A DNA stretch of 64,000 nucleotides from Pseudotabrizicola sp051200875 (lineage in GTDB: Bacteria; Pseudomonadota; Alphaproteobacteria; Rhodobacterales; Rhodobacteraceae), in the NCBI RefSeq assembly GCF_051200875.1, contig NZ_CP195192.1, forward strand, positions 1 to 64,000, written 5' to 3'. This document shows positions 43,013 to 51,424 of the stretch, piece by piece. Each line of letters starts with the position of its first letter. The first letter of the stretch is position 1. The translations under genes and the position numbers were made by a program. The notes beneath the pieces were generated by a model that searched no databases, was not told where the DNA came from, and saw nothing but the letters and a program-made list of their open reading frames with translations.

Positions 43013-43076
43013 TGGGCTGTCCTTTCGGGTGTCTGAGCCCGGGCGGCGAGCTCCGCCGCCCGGGAAATCAACTGGA

Positions 43077-45800
43077 TCATTCAGCGGGCTGGGCTGCGGT
43101 GCCCTGCGGCGTGCGGCCATGTTCGATGTCGTGGAGAAGGCCGCCGGGGCGCGTGTAGACCACCCACGTGATGACGACGCAGATCACATAGAAGATCAGG
43201 AAACCCCACAGCGCCCCAACGGCAGACCCGGTCATAGCGATTGACGTTCCGTAAGCCTTGGGGATGAAGAAGGCGCCGTAAGCCGCGATGGCCGAGGTGA
43301 AGGCCACGATCGCGCCGGACTCCATCGCGATCTGCCGCTTGCGCTCTTCAGCACCCAAGTGCGGCATCAAGCGCGGAATTTCGCGGCCCATGATCACCGG
43401 GATCATCTGGAAGGTGGAGGCGTTGCCGACACCGGTCAGGAAGAACAGCGCCATGAAGCAGGCGAAGAAGCCGACGAAGGAACCCAACCCAAGGAAGGAA
43501 ATCACGCCGAAGGTGGCCGCGATCATCGCCGCGAAAGTCCAGAAAGTCACACGACCGCCGCCGAACTTGTCCGAGATCCAGCCGGTGGCTGCGCGGCTCA
43601 GCGCCCCCACAAGTGGCCCGAGGAAGACGTAGTTCAGAGCGTTGACTTCCGGGAAAGCCAGCTTGGTCAGCAACGGAAAGCCCGCGGAATAGCCGATGAA
43701 GCTGCCGAAGGTGCCGGTATAGAGGATGCACATCAGCCAGTTCTGTTTGCGGCTGAAGATAACCGCCTGGTTGGCAAAGCTGGCGCGTGCATCGGCGATG
43801 TCGTTCATGCCCAGCCAGGCCGCGACAGTTGCCGCGAGGATGAAGGGCACCCAGACGAAGCCGGCGTTCTGCATCCACAGTTGCCCGCCGTCCGACAGGG
43901 TCACGGGCTCACCGCCGATGGCCCCAAAGACACCCGCCGTGATGACGATGGGCACAAGGAACTGCATGACCGACACGCCAAGGTTCCCAAGCCCGGCGTT
44001 CAGCGCCAGCGCGTTGCCCTTTTCGGCCTTCGGGAAGAAGTATCCGATATTGGCCATCGAAGAAGCGAAGTTGCCGCCGCCAAACCCGCACAGAAGGGCC
44101 AGGACGAGGAAGATCAGGTAAGGCGTCTCGGGGTTCTGCACCGCGTATCCGATGCCCATGGCGGGCAGCAGCAGCGAGGCAGTCGACAGCGTCGTCCAGA
44201 GCCGCCCGCCGAAGATCGGGACCATGAAGCTGTAGAAGATCCGCAGCGTCGCGCCCGACAAGCCCGGCAAGGCCGCCAGCCAGAACAGCTGGCCTGGGGT
44301 GAAGTCGAACCCGATGGCGGGCAGACGGGCGACGACGACCGACCAGACCATCCAGACCGAGAAGGCCAGAAGCAGCGCAGGGATCGAGATCCACAGGTTG
44401 CGGCGTGCAACGGCACGGCCCTTTTCGGCCCAGAATTGCTGGTCCTCCGGCCGCCAATCCTCCAGCACGCGCGGCATGGCGGTGCGTTCGGGGTGGTGAA
44501 TGTCCTGCATCTCGGGCAGCTGCGGCAGTTGGTCGAGCACTTCGCCATGCGCGGCGCGCTCCATCGCGCGGATCGACAGATGCATCCAGGTCAGTGCGAT
44601 AGCGACCAGTCCGAAGAGCAGCGCAAAGCATGACGTGTAGATGCCCGTGAGATCGAGGAGTGCGCCGAAGGCGATCGGCAGAACGAAACCACCAAGGCCC
44701 CCGATCATGCCGACAAGCCCGCCGACGGCACCCACATGTTTGGGGTAGTAGACCGGGATGTGCTTGAAGACCGCCGCCTTGCCGAGGCTCATGAAGAAGC
44801 CCAGAGCGAAGAGCGTGACGATGAAGGGCCAAAGACCCATTTGTGTCGAGAAGGCGATGGCGCCTTCCTTGCCTTGGATGACGTAGTCCGTGGGCGGGTA
44901 GCTCAGCATGAACAGGAACAGCAGCGAAAAGCCGAAGGTCCAGTACATGACCCGGCGCGCGCCGAACTTGTCGCTGAGATGGCCGCCGTATGCGCGAAAG
45001 AGCGAAGCCGACAGACTGAACGACGCCGCCGCCATGCCCGCGAAGCGCACGTCGATTCCGTAGACGTCGATCAGGTAGTGCGGCATCCAAAGCGCCAGCG
45101 CGACGAAGGCACCAAAGACGAAGAAGTAGTAGAGCGAGAAGCGCCAGACCTGCAGGTTCTTCAGCGGCGCGAATTGCTGCGCCAGCGACGGTGCCTTCGC
45201 CCCTGTCTTGCGCCGCTCGACCAGCTCGGGGTCGTCCTTTGCCAACAGGAAGAACAGTACGCCGATGATGGCGAGCCCCGCGGCCCAGGCATAGGCCACA
45301 CCGTGCCAGCCATAGGCGACCATGACGAAGGGAGCGACGAACTTGGTGACCGCGGCGCCGACGTTGCCCGCGCCAAAGATACCCAGCGCGGTCCCTTGGT
45401 GGCCGGCGTCATACCAGCGGCTGACATAGGCCACGCCGATGATGAACGATCCGCCCGCGAGGCCGATGCCAAGGGCCGCGATCAGATACATGATGTAGCT
45501 GTCTGCGAGCGTTAGCGCCCATGTGGCCAGCGCCGTCAGGATCATCTGGCTCGAGAACACCAGCCGCCCGCCGTATTTTTCGGTCCAGACGCCGAGAAAC
45601 AGGCGGGTGACCGATCCGGTCAGGATCGGGGTGGCGACCAGCAGGCCGAACTGGGTGTCGTTCAGGCCAAGCTCGGCCTTGATGGCGACACCGATGATGG
45701 AAAAGATCGTCCAGACCGCGAAACAGGCGGTGAAGGCGATCGTGCTCAAGCTCAGGGCGCGTGTCTGATCGGCGCGTGAGGCTGTGGCTACGGTCTGCAT
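43077..45800 (-). CDS. narK: Fused nitrate/nitrite transporter NarK (NarK1-NarK2)
   Basis: A 907-residue membrane protein made of two MFS domains, about residues 20-425 and 480-885, joined by a soluble linker. The first half matches NarK1 (nitrate/H+ symport) and the second NarK2 (nitrate/nitrite exchange), as in Paracoccus. Nitrate-signature glycine-rich helices are seen in both (GLAGGSFIIGVAYVSRW and GFGGGNFASSMANIGYF). The start at 45800 follows ggag; ten residues upstream in frame are excluded. It is the first gene of the nar operon, controlled from the region at 45801-46056. Confidence 0.95.
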   Translation of the reverse strand: MQTVATASRADQTRALSLSTIAFTACFAVWTIFSIIGVAIKAELGLNDTQFGLLVATPILTGSVTRLFLGVWTEKYGGRLVFSSQMILTALATWALTLADSYIMYLIAALGIGLAGGSFIIGVAYVSRWYDAGHQGTALGIFGAGNVGAAVTKFVAPFVMVAYGWHGVAYAWAAGLAIIGVLFFLLAKDDPELVERRKTGAKAPSLAQQFAPLKNLQVWRFSLYYFFVFGAFVALALWMPHYLIDVYGIDVRFAGMAAASFSLSASLFRAYGGHLSDKFGARRVMYWTFGFSLLFLFMLSYPPTDYVIQGKEGAIAFSTQMGLWPFIVTLFALGFFMSLGKAAVFKHIPVYYPKHVGAVGGLVGMIGGLGGFVLPIAFGALLDLTGIYTSCFALLFGLVAIALTWMHLSIRAMERAAHGEVLDQLPQLPEMQDIHHPERTAMPRVLEDWRPEDQQFWAEKGRAVARRNLWISIPALLLAFSVWMVWSVVVARLPAIGFDFTPGQLFWLAALPGLSGATLRIFYSFMVPIFGGRLWTTLSTASLLLPAMGIGYAVQNPETPYLIFLVLALLCGFGGGNFASSMANIGYFFPKAEKGNALALNAGLGNLGVSVMQFLVPIVITAGVFGAIGGEPVTLSDGGQLWMQNAGFVWVPFILAATVAAWLGMNDIADARASFANQAVIFSRKQNWLMCILYTGTFGSFIGYSAGFPLLTKLAFPEVNALNYVFLGPLVGALSRAATGWISDKFGGGRVTFWTFAAMIAATFGVISFLGLGSFVGFFACFMALFFLTGVGNASTFQMIPVIMGREIPRLMPHLGAEERKRQIAMESGAIVAFTSAIAAYGAFFIPKAYGTSIAMTGSAVGALWGFLIFYVICVVITWVVYTRPGGLLHDIEHGRTPQGTAAQPAE

Positions 45801-45880
45801 GGCGGGTCTCCGGCAAGAATAGCGGTTCACCCCTGTGAGGGGATCACTGCCAGACCTGACGCGACGGCGACGCTCGTGAC

Positions 45881-45894
45881 TTGATCTAGATCAC
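45881..45894 (-). promoter_or_regulatory. FNR/NarR-type box upstream of narK
   Basis: TTGAT-CTAG-ATCAC matches the FNR-family consensus TTGAT-N4-ATCAA at 9 of 10 positions. Its centre lies about 87 bp upstream of the narK start. It probably mediates anaerobic and nitrate-responsive induction of the nar operon by FnrP or NarR. Confidence 0.75.
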
Positions 45895-45981
45895 AAAACC
45901 TGGAAAAGGATAACGAAATAAATTGCTTACAGAAATATGTCATCCGGTGCGCGGTCGCAGATCAAGGCTGCGGTCGCGAAG

Positions 45982-46013
45982 GTCAACCGACCGGTTGACA
46001 TATATCAATTGAT
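45982..46013 (+). promoter_or_regulatory. Cluster of FNR-family half-sites upstream of the NarR-like gene
   Basis: TTGAC-ATAT-ATCAA (45995-46008) matches the FNR/NNR consensus closely, about 55 bp upstream of the regulator start. It overlaps two further palindromes: GTCAACC-N4-GGTTGAC (45982-45999, perfect) and ATCAATTGAT (46004-46013). Overlapping sites may allow autoregulation. Confidence 0.65.
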
Positions 46014-46056
46014 TTGGTGAAAATTGTTAAGCGCGCGATGTGGGAGGGAGAACGAC

Positions 46057-46755
46057 GTGCCCGATTCCGAATACCGGGAAATTCGAAAGCTCGATCTCTT
46101 TGCACATATGGCGGATGATAATTTCACATCCTTGATGCGGGGCGCCTATGTGCAGAATTTTCCTGCACAGATCGAATTGATCACTGAAGGAGAACCGAGC
46201 GATTTTCTTCATATAGTCGTTTCGGGCTCGGTCGATCTGTTTTCGACCTGGAATGGCCGAGAGACCAGCATGGCGACCGTCCGCCCGATCTCGACCTTCA
46301 TTCTAGCGGCGACCATTAAGGATGCGCCCTACCTGATGTCGGCCCGCACGTTGGAGAAAAGCCGGATCGCGCTGATCCCCAGCCAGGACGTTCGCGCGAT
46401 CTTCGACGCCGACGGCAACTTTGCCCGTGCGATCGTCACTGAACTGGCGCAGTGCTATCGCTCGGTCATCAAGGCGCAAAAAGACCTGAAACTCAGAACG
46501 TCGCTCGAGCGGCTCGCGAATTACCTGCTCAGGCAACAAAGGCACGCCGGCGGTGGGGCTGCGTTCGAGTTGGACTTCGAGAAGCGGCGCCTGGCCTCTG
46601 TGCTGGGCATGACACCTGAAAATCTCAGCCGCGCCTTCAAAGGCCTGCAGCCCTACGGGGTGACCGTGACCGGCACTCGCATCACCATCGACAGTCAGGC
46701 GGATCTTGAGCGCTTTGCGAGACCAAATCCACTGATTGATGACTTTTCAACTTGA
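46057..46755 (+). CDS. Crp/Fnr-family regulator, NarR-like
   Basis: A 232-residue regulator with a cyclic-nucleotide-type sensor domain (residues 1-125) and a C-terminal winged helix (DFEKRRLASVLGMTPENLSRAF, recognition helix near 190-200). It has only one cysteine (in LAQCYRS), so it cannot hold the Fe-S cluster of FNR. This and the divergent position to narK fit NarR, the nitrate/nitrite-responsive activator of Paracoccus nar. The start GTG at 46057 has a strong gggagggag at 46042-46050; a TTG 11 codons upstream is less likely. Confidence 0.85.
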   Translation: MPDSEYREIRKLDLFAHMADDNFTSLMRGAYVQNFPAQIELITEGEPSDFLHIVVSGSVDLFSTWNGRETSMATVRPISTFILAATIKDAPYLMSARTLEKSRIALIPSQDVRAIFDADGNFARAIVTELAQCYRSVIKAQKDLKLRTSLERLANYLLRQQRHAGGGAAFELDFEKRRLASVLGMTPENLSRAFKGLQPYGVTVTGTRITIDSQADLERFARPNPLIDDFST

Positions 46756-46766
46756 GGGACTGACAG

Positions 46767-47078
46767 ATGACCAAATCCATGCCCGGCGCCGCCGGAGATC
46801 TCGCCGAGGAACACCCCGATGTCTGGAAGGCCTATGCTGCCTTGGGCAAGGCTACAGCCGAATGCGGCCCGCTGAAGGACCGCGAAAAGCGCCTTGTCAA
46901 ACTCGCACTCGCGATTGGCGCCGGATCCGAAGGCGCGGTCCATTCCCACACCCGGCGTGCCAGATCGGAGGGCATTGAGGCTGAGGCGATCATGCAGGTA
47001 GCGATGCTGGCCATCGGCCCGCTTGGCCTGCCTCGTGCCGTCGCCGCAAAGACCTGGATCGAAGACATCAAGGATTGA
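46767..47078 (+). CDS. Carboxymuconolactone decarboxylase (CMD) family protein
   Basis: A 103-residue AhpD/CMD-fold protein (DREKRLVKLALAIGAGSEGAVHSHTRRA). The active-site CxxC of peroxidase-type members is missing: the corresponding segment reads GAVHSH, with a histidine but no cysteine. A redox role is therefore doubtful. It starts 11 bp after the NarR-like stop with a gaggg ribosome site, so it is co-transcribed. Its role in denitrification is unknown. Confidence 0.85.
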   Translation: MTKSMPGAAGDLAEEHPDVWKAYAALGKATAECGPLKDREKRLVKLALAIGAGSEGAVHSHTRRARSEGIEAEAIMQVAMLAIGPLGLPRAVAAKTWIEDIKD

Positions 47079-47081
47079 CGT

Positions 47082-47747
47082 TCAGGGAAGCGGGCTGACC
47101 CCAAAAAGCAATGGATGCGCCCAGAGCAGCGCCCCGTAAAGCGCAACGCCTGCCGCAACCCGCAGGAGAGTGCCTCCCGACTGGGACGCCGAGAGGAGCG
47201 GTGCGTCCGCCACGCGATCACGCCTCCGTTGCCACTCTGGCCCCATTTCGCGGCGCTTGCGCCGGTCGATCAGTCGGCCTCCCAGAAGCGCGAAGGCAGC
47301 GAAGGTGCCGAACAGGATCACATGTGCCAGATCTCCGTTTGGCACGACATGGGCCGCCGCCCAAAGCGCCAACGCCAGAAGCAGCGGATGACGCGACAAG
47401 CGAATGATGCCGGGCAGTGCAGGGTCGAACTGGTCGTTGCGTGCACCCCCGAACGAGAAAGGGTTGGGCCGGCCGATGGAGAGCGCAAGGATCAGGCAGA
47501 CAGGCCCCATGACCGTCAGTGGGACATGGACCTGCCATGGCGCCCAGTCCCAAACGGCCAAATGCGGCGCGCGGCCTGCCGCACCGATCAACCAAGCCAG
47601 AACGACGAGCGACAGAGCGGAATAGGCCAATGTGAATCCGGACGACCCAAGCCGTGCCTCAAGCCAGGGCCGAACAGAGGGGCGCACCGGAAGGGAATGC
47701 GACGCGAAAAACACCGCATAGGCGGCGACGAACTCCAGCCATCCCAT
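47082..47747 (-). CDS. nnrU: NnrU family membrane protein
   Basis: A 221-residue protein with about six hydrophobic segments. The NnrU signature is seen in LSRHPLLLALALWAAAHVVPNGD and FGGRLIDRRKRREMG-like sequence. NnrU is found next to nir/nor genes and was first linked to NO metabolism in Rhodobacter; its activity is unproven. It starts just beyond the nnrS end (gap 11 bp) and is the last gene of this operon. Thirty in-frame residues upstream overlap nnrS and are excluded. Confidence 0.9.
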   Translation of the reverse strand: MGWLEFVAAYAVFFASHSLPVRPSVRPWLEARLGSSGFTLAYSALSLVVLAWLIGAAGRAPHLAVWDWAPWQVHVPLTVMGPVCLILALSIGRPNPFSFGGARNDQFDPALPGIIRLSRHPLLLALALWAAAHVVPNGDLAHVILFGTFAAFALLGGRLIDRRKRREMGPEWQRRRDRVADAPLLSASQSGGTLLRVAAGVALYGALLWAHPLLFGVSPLP

Positions 47748-47758
47748 GAGCGCGCGCC

Positions 47759-48964
47759 TCAGGCCCGTCTGGCCGCGGGCAGGCGCAGCAAGAGCTTGCC
47801 GTAGACGATGGCAAAACCGCCGTAGGCCACGATCCACAACAGACCTGCCGCCGTAGTCAGCGTGCCGGAGACTTCGGGCCAGACGCCGCCAGCGACCCGC
47901 GCGAAGACGGACAGGATCAGGGCTAGGTAGATTATAACCGTCCCCGCGCCGGCGGTGAGGTTCTGCCCTGTATGACCCAGCGTGGCGCGTGTCATCACGG
48001 CAAGCGTCATCAGCCCGATTGCGCCAGCCATCCAGAAATGTTGCGCGCCTGCCATTCCGAACGACCCCGGAGCAAGAATTTCCACAGCCAATGCCAGAGC
48101 CCCCAGTGGGACGAAGGCGTAGCCGGCATGCAGCACCGTCACCAGCGGTTCAGCAAAGGTCCGGTGTCCGGCCCAGCGGGCCAGGCGCAGGGCATGCAAC
48201 ACGCCTGCCAGCACAAGGGCCAGCCCGGTCGGCGTCCCGAGAGGCAGCACGACCCACAGCCCAAGCGCCACCAGAAGAGCCGCCAGCGCCACCTTGTCGA
48301 AGGGCTGCATCGGCGGGACGGGCAAGGCTGTGCTGCGCCGTTTGACAAGCCAGTTGCGGGTGAAGGAGGGCACGATCCGCCCGCCGATCACGGCGATCAT
48401 CATGATGCCCGCGCCAAGACCCAGCCGCAGGCCGTAGCCCTGGGCCGCGTAATCGCCCTTTGCCGCCTCCCAGTGGAACAGCGCGTTGCCGAGGATGAAG
48501 ACCCCCAGCATCGCCAGCACGATCAGGTTGCGCCAGTTCTTGCCCGCCGCGATCTCGCGCGCGATCAGAAGGGCAAAGACAGCCTGAAAGGCAAGGTCTG
48601 CCAAGGCGACCAGCACGGCAGGGACGCTTCCCGAGATCGCGACCGCCACGCGGCCCATCAGCCACAAGCCCGCGAGCATCCCGAGCCGCCAGCCGACGAT
48701 CGGCAAGCGCCCGGTCCAGTTGGGGACCGCGGTCAGCAGAAACCCCGCGATTACAGCACCGAGATACCCGAAGAGAAACTCATGGGCGTGCCAGGACACG
48801 GGATCGAAAGCGGTGGGCACCATCAGGTGCCCCGACAGCATCGGCACCCAGAGTGCCATCGCCAGCGCGGCCCAGACCGTCGCGGTGAAGAAGAACGGGC
48901 GGAACCCGAAGGTGAGGATCGCGGGTCCGGTCCAGGCGCGCATCTGTTCGGCGGTCGAGGTCAT
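47759..48964 (-). CDS. nnrS: NnrS family haem-copper membrane protein
   Basis: A 401-residue protein with about twelve transmembrane segments. Conserved family features include FLFGYLGAVIAGFLLTAVPNW, GGRIVPSFTRNWL and ARATLGHTG-like sequence near the C-terminal third. NnrS protects against nitrosative stress and contains haem and copper in Rhodobacter. It lies between ubiV and nnrU, consistent with expression during denitrification. Confidence 0.93.
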   Translation of the reverse strand: MTSTAEQMRAWTGPAILTFGFRPFFFTATVWAALAMALWVPMLSGHLMVPTAFDPVSWHAHEFLFGYLGAVIAGFLLTAVPNWTGRLPIVGWRLGMLAGLWLMGRVAVAISGSVPAVLVALADLAFQAVFALLIAREIAAGKNWRNLIVLAMLGVFILGNALFHWEAAKGDYAAQGYGLRLGLGAGIMMIAVIGGRIVPSFTRNWLVKRRSTALPVPPMQPFDKVALAALLVALGLWVVLPLGTPTGLALVLAGVLHALRLARWAGHRTFAEPLVTVLHAGYAFVPLGALALAVEILAPGSFGMAGAQHFWMAGAIGLMTLAVMTRATLGHTGQNLTAGAGTVIIYLALILSVFARVAGGVWPEVSGTLTTAAGLLWIVAYGGFAIVYGKLLLRLPAARRA

Positions 48965-48984
48965 TTGTGGCGTCCCTTGCGCGC

Positions 48985-49911
48985 TCAGGCCGGCGCGGCG
49001 GCAGCAATGCGGCGGTAGCCTGCCGTGCCATGATAGAAACCGTTGCTCAGGCCCGTATGCCCGCTCAGCGACGCAAGGCGAGCATCAGCCTCGCCTGTCG
49101 GCACGCGCCCATCGAGCGCATCGCGGAACACCTGCGCCACCGCGACCATGTCCACCGCCTGTGGCATCAGCCGCAGGTGCGTGACGCCATCGGCAATCAG
49201 ACGGGCCGCTTCGGGGAGCAGGTCGACATAGCTTTCCGACAGGGTCTGGATGCCGTTCACCCGCAGGATCGGCCGGTCGTCGCGGGTGCGGAGCGGCATG
49301 CCGTCGGGGTCTTCTTCACAGACGAACTGGCAGTTGTCCTTGGTGCGGCCGTGCGCGCGGGCGTGATAGCACCGCGCTGACACAGCCAGAGAGGCGCGGC
49401 CGTAAACCTGCACCTCGACGCCGAGCCCCAGAGCGCGCGCGGCCCGCGCCGCGGCGGCGATGGCCGGGGCCGGCATCTCGGCCGGGAGGCAGACATGGGT
49501 GGCGCCTTGCCCGGCCATCCAGGTGATGGTCGCCTCGTTGTAGGCGTTCATTAGGGGACCGATCCGGTGCGGGCGCTTTCCGCGCGTGTAAAGGCCGGCA
49601 GCATTGTTGATCTCGATCTCGGGCACGTCCATCGCGGCCATGTCCTCGGTCGCGCGGCGCTCGCGCTTCAGCATCACTTCGGCCAGCGTCGACAGGATCA
49701 CGCGCTTGCCTGCGCGCTCCAGCCGCTCGATTGTGGCGGGCAGGTCTGCCTCGTGGAAGGGCGCACGCTTGGAGCAAATCACCTCGCCCAGATAAACCTC
49801 GTCCACGGGCGCCTCATCCGCGATGCGGGCATAGAAGTCACGCCGCGCATCGGCGGACCAGTGGTAGGCGATCGGGCCGAGCGTTAGTTGGGTCATGTCG
49901 TTCACCGCCAT
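48985..49911 (-). CDS. ubiV: UbiV, U32-type protein of O2-independent ubiquinone synthesis
   Basis: A 308-residue U32-family protein. The 4Fe-4S cysteines are recognisable: one in LGEVICSKR and three in RCYHARAHGRTKDNCQFVC, spaced C-x12-C-x3-C. UbiV acts with UbiU to hydroxylate ubiquinone precursors without oxygen. It overlaps ubiU by 10 bp. The start at 49911 gives MAVNDMTQ; the second Met (five codons in) is possible. Confidence 0.93.
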   Translation of the reverse strand: MAVNDMTQLTLGPIAYHWSADARRDFYARIADEAPVDEVYLGEVICSKRAPFHEADLPATIERLERAGKRVILSTLAEVMLKRERRATEDMAAMDVPEIEINNAAGLYTRGKRPHRIGPLMNAYNEATITWMAGQGATHVCLPAEMPAPAIAAAARAARALGLGVEVQVYGRASLAVSARCYHARAHGRTKDNCQFVCEEDPDGMPLRTRDDRPILRVNGIQTLSESYVDLLPEAARLIADGVTHLRLMPQAVDMVAVAQVFRDALDGRVPTGEADARLASLSGHTGLSNGFYHGTAGYRRIAAAAPA

Positions 49912-50900
49912 TTCTTTGTCTCGAAGGCGCCCTGGGTCTGTTTCTGCCCCTCGGTCAGGGCGATCAGGTCAGCGATGTTTGCCTCGCGTCCGGCCTTGAT
50001 GTCATCCACCGCTGCGCGGAACGCACGCACAACGCCGCGGACATAGCTCTTCGACCGCTGTCGCCCTTCGATCTTGAAGGCATGTACGCCCGCCTCGATC
50101 AATTCGGGCAGGAGCCGCGATAGATTCAGGCTGACGGGTTCCTCGAAGGCGTAGTAGCCCTCGGGCCGATGGGGTGCCCTGTAGCGGCCCTTGCAGATGG
50201 TGGGATAGCCCGCCATTTCCTGAGGCCCGAAACGGTCGATGGTGAACCCCGCCAGCTGCGAGGACATCGACCCGTCCGCATCGCGCACATACTCCACATG
50301 TGAGGCGGGCGAGCACACCCCGTCCATGTTCGTGGATTGACCCGTCAGGTAGTTGGTCAGGCTGCAGCGCCCCTCGACCATCAGCCCGTGGTTGCCGAAG
50401 ATAAAGGTCTCTATCTCGCAGGGGATTTCGCGGCGGATCTGGCGGATCTCGGGGATCGTGAGGATGCGCGGCAAGACCACACGCTTTACACCGAAGTTCT
50501 CGCAATAGTAGCGGATCGCCTCGGGCGATGAGGCCGCGGCCTGTACCGACAGGTGCAGCCGGATGCCCGGATACGTCCGAGCGATGTAGTCGGCCACGCC
50601 CATGTCGGCCACGATGAAGGCATCAATGCCCAAGCGCGCGCCGGTGTCCGCCGCATGCCGCCAGAGATCGACCTTGCCCGCAGGCGGATAGGTATTCAGC
50701 GCCAGCAGCACCTTGGTGCCGCGCGCATGGGCATAGGTCACCGCCTCGGCCAGTTCATCGGGGGTGAAGTTCAGCCCCGGGAAGTTCCGCGCATTGGTCG
50801 CATCCTGGAAGCCGCAATAAACGGCATCGGCGCCCGCGTCGACGGCGGTCCGCAGCGCGGCGGGGGTGCCTGCGGGGCAGATCAGTTCGGCAAGGCTCAT
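49902..50900 (-). CDS. ubiU: UbiU, U32-type protein of O2-independent ubiquinone synthesis
   Basis: A 332-residue U32-family protein opening MSLAELICPAGTPAALRTAV. Family segments are YCGFQDATNARNFPGL, FIFGNHGLMVEGRCSLTNYLTG and YPTICKGRYR, with cysteines suited to a 4Fe-4S cluster. With UbiV it replaces the O2-dependent hydroxylases when oxygen is absent, supplying quinone for nitrate respiration. It overlaps ubiT by 4 bp and ubiV by 10 bp. Confidence 0.93.
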   Translation of the reverse strand: MSLAELICPAGTPAALRTAVDAGADAVYCGFQDATNARNFPGLNFTPDELAEAVTYAHARGTKVLLALNTYPPAGKVDLWRHAADTGARLGIDAFIVADMGVADYIARTYPGIRLHLSVQAAASSPEAIRYYCENFGVKRVVLPRILTIPEIRQIRREIPCEIETFIFGNHGLMVEGRCSLTNYLTGQSTNMDGVCSPASHVEYVRDADGSMSSQLAGFTIDRFGPQEMAGYPTICKGRYRAPHRPEGYYAFEEPVSLNLSRLLPELIEAGVHAFKIEGRQRSKSYVRGVVRAFRAAVDDIKAGREANIADLIALTEGQKQTQGAFETKKWR

Positions 50901-51424
50901 GCGTACTCCTGCGGTTTGGTGGCATCCGGATAGGCCCGCCGCAAACGTGCGAGAACCGCCCGTCCGGGAGCTCCAAACATCGCCGACGCCTCCTCGGCCA
51001 GCGAGCCGTCCATGTCGTCGAGCGCATTCCGAAGGCGAACGACGGCCTCGGTGTCCCCGCTGATCTCCAGATCGCGCGAGAAGAAAGCTGCGTCGCCGTC
51101 CTGCTCGGCGTCGATCAGTTCCAGAAGCAGCAGGAACCGCCCGCGGATCGTGGCCCCGGCCCGCGGCGCCGCATCGCGCGGCACGGCGCGGAAGACCAGC
51201 GCCTGCGGGTCGGGGCGCAGATGCAGCGCAAAAGGCAACTCAACGGGATCGATCAGGAAATCGGTCGCCTGGTGCGGACCGAGCCGCGCGAAGAGAGACG
51301 GGTGCCGCGCCGCGACCCGACGGACAACGCGCGTCAGGACCGGTTGCAGCACAAGGCAGGCAAGCCGCGCGATCGCGCCTTCGCCGGGCCGCAACCGGAC
51401 CGTTGATTCGCTCGTCGGGATCAT
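50897..51424 (-). CDS. ubiT: UbiT, SCP2-domain accessory protein
   Basis: A 175-residue protein with an SCP2 (sterol carrier) lipid-binding domain, about residues 45-150 (LPFALHLRPDPQALVFRAVP then RGRFLLLLELIDAEQDGDAAFFSRD). UbiT binds ubiquinone intermediates and is needed for the anaerobic pathway. Next to ubiU and ubiV this identification is secure. It overlaps the cyclo-ligase gene by 4 bp upstream. Confidence 0.9.
   Translation of the reverse strand: MIPTSESTVRLRPGEGAIARLACLVLQPVLTRVVRRVAARHPSLFARLGPHQATDFLIDPVELPFALHLRPDPQALVFRAVPRDAAPRAGATIRGRFLLLLELIDAEQDGDAAFFSRDLEISGDTEAVVRLRNALDDMDGSLAEEASAMFGAPGRAVLARLRRAYPDATKPQEYA

Noticed and set aside
39710..43036. 1108-residue open frame on the plus strand
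   Set aside because: It is antisense to narG, whose identity is certain. GC-rich third positions keep the opposite strand open; the translation shows no domain.
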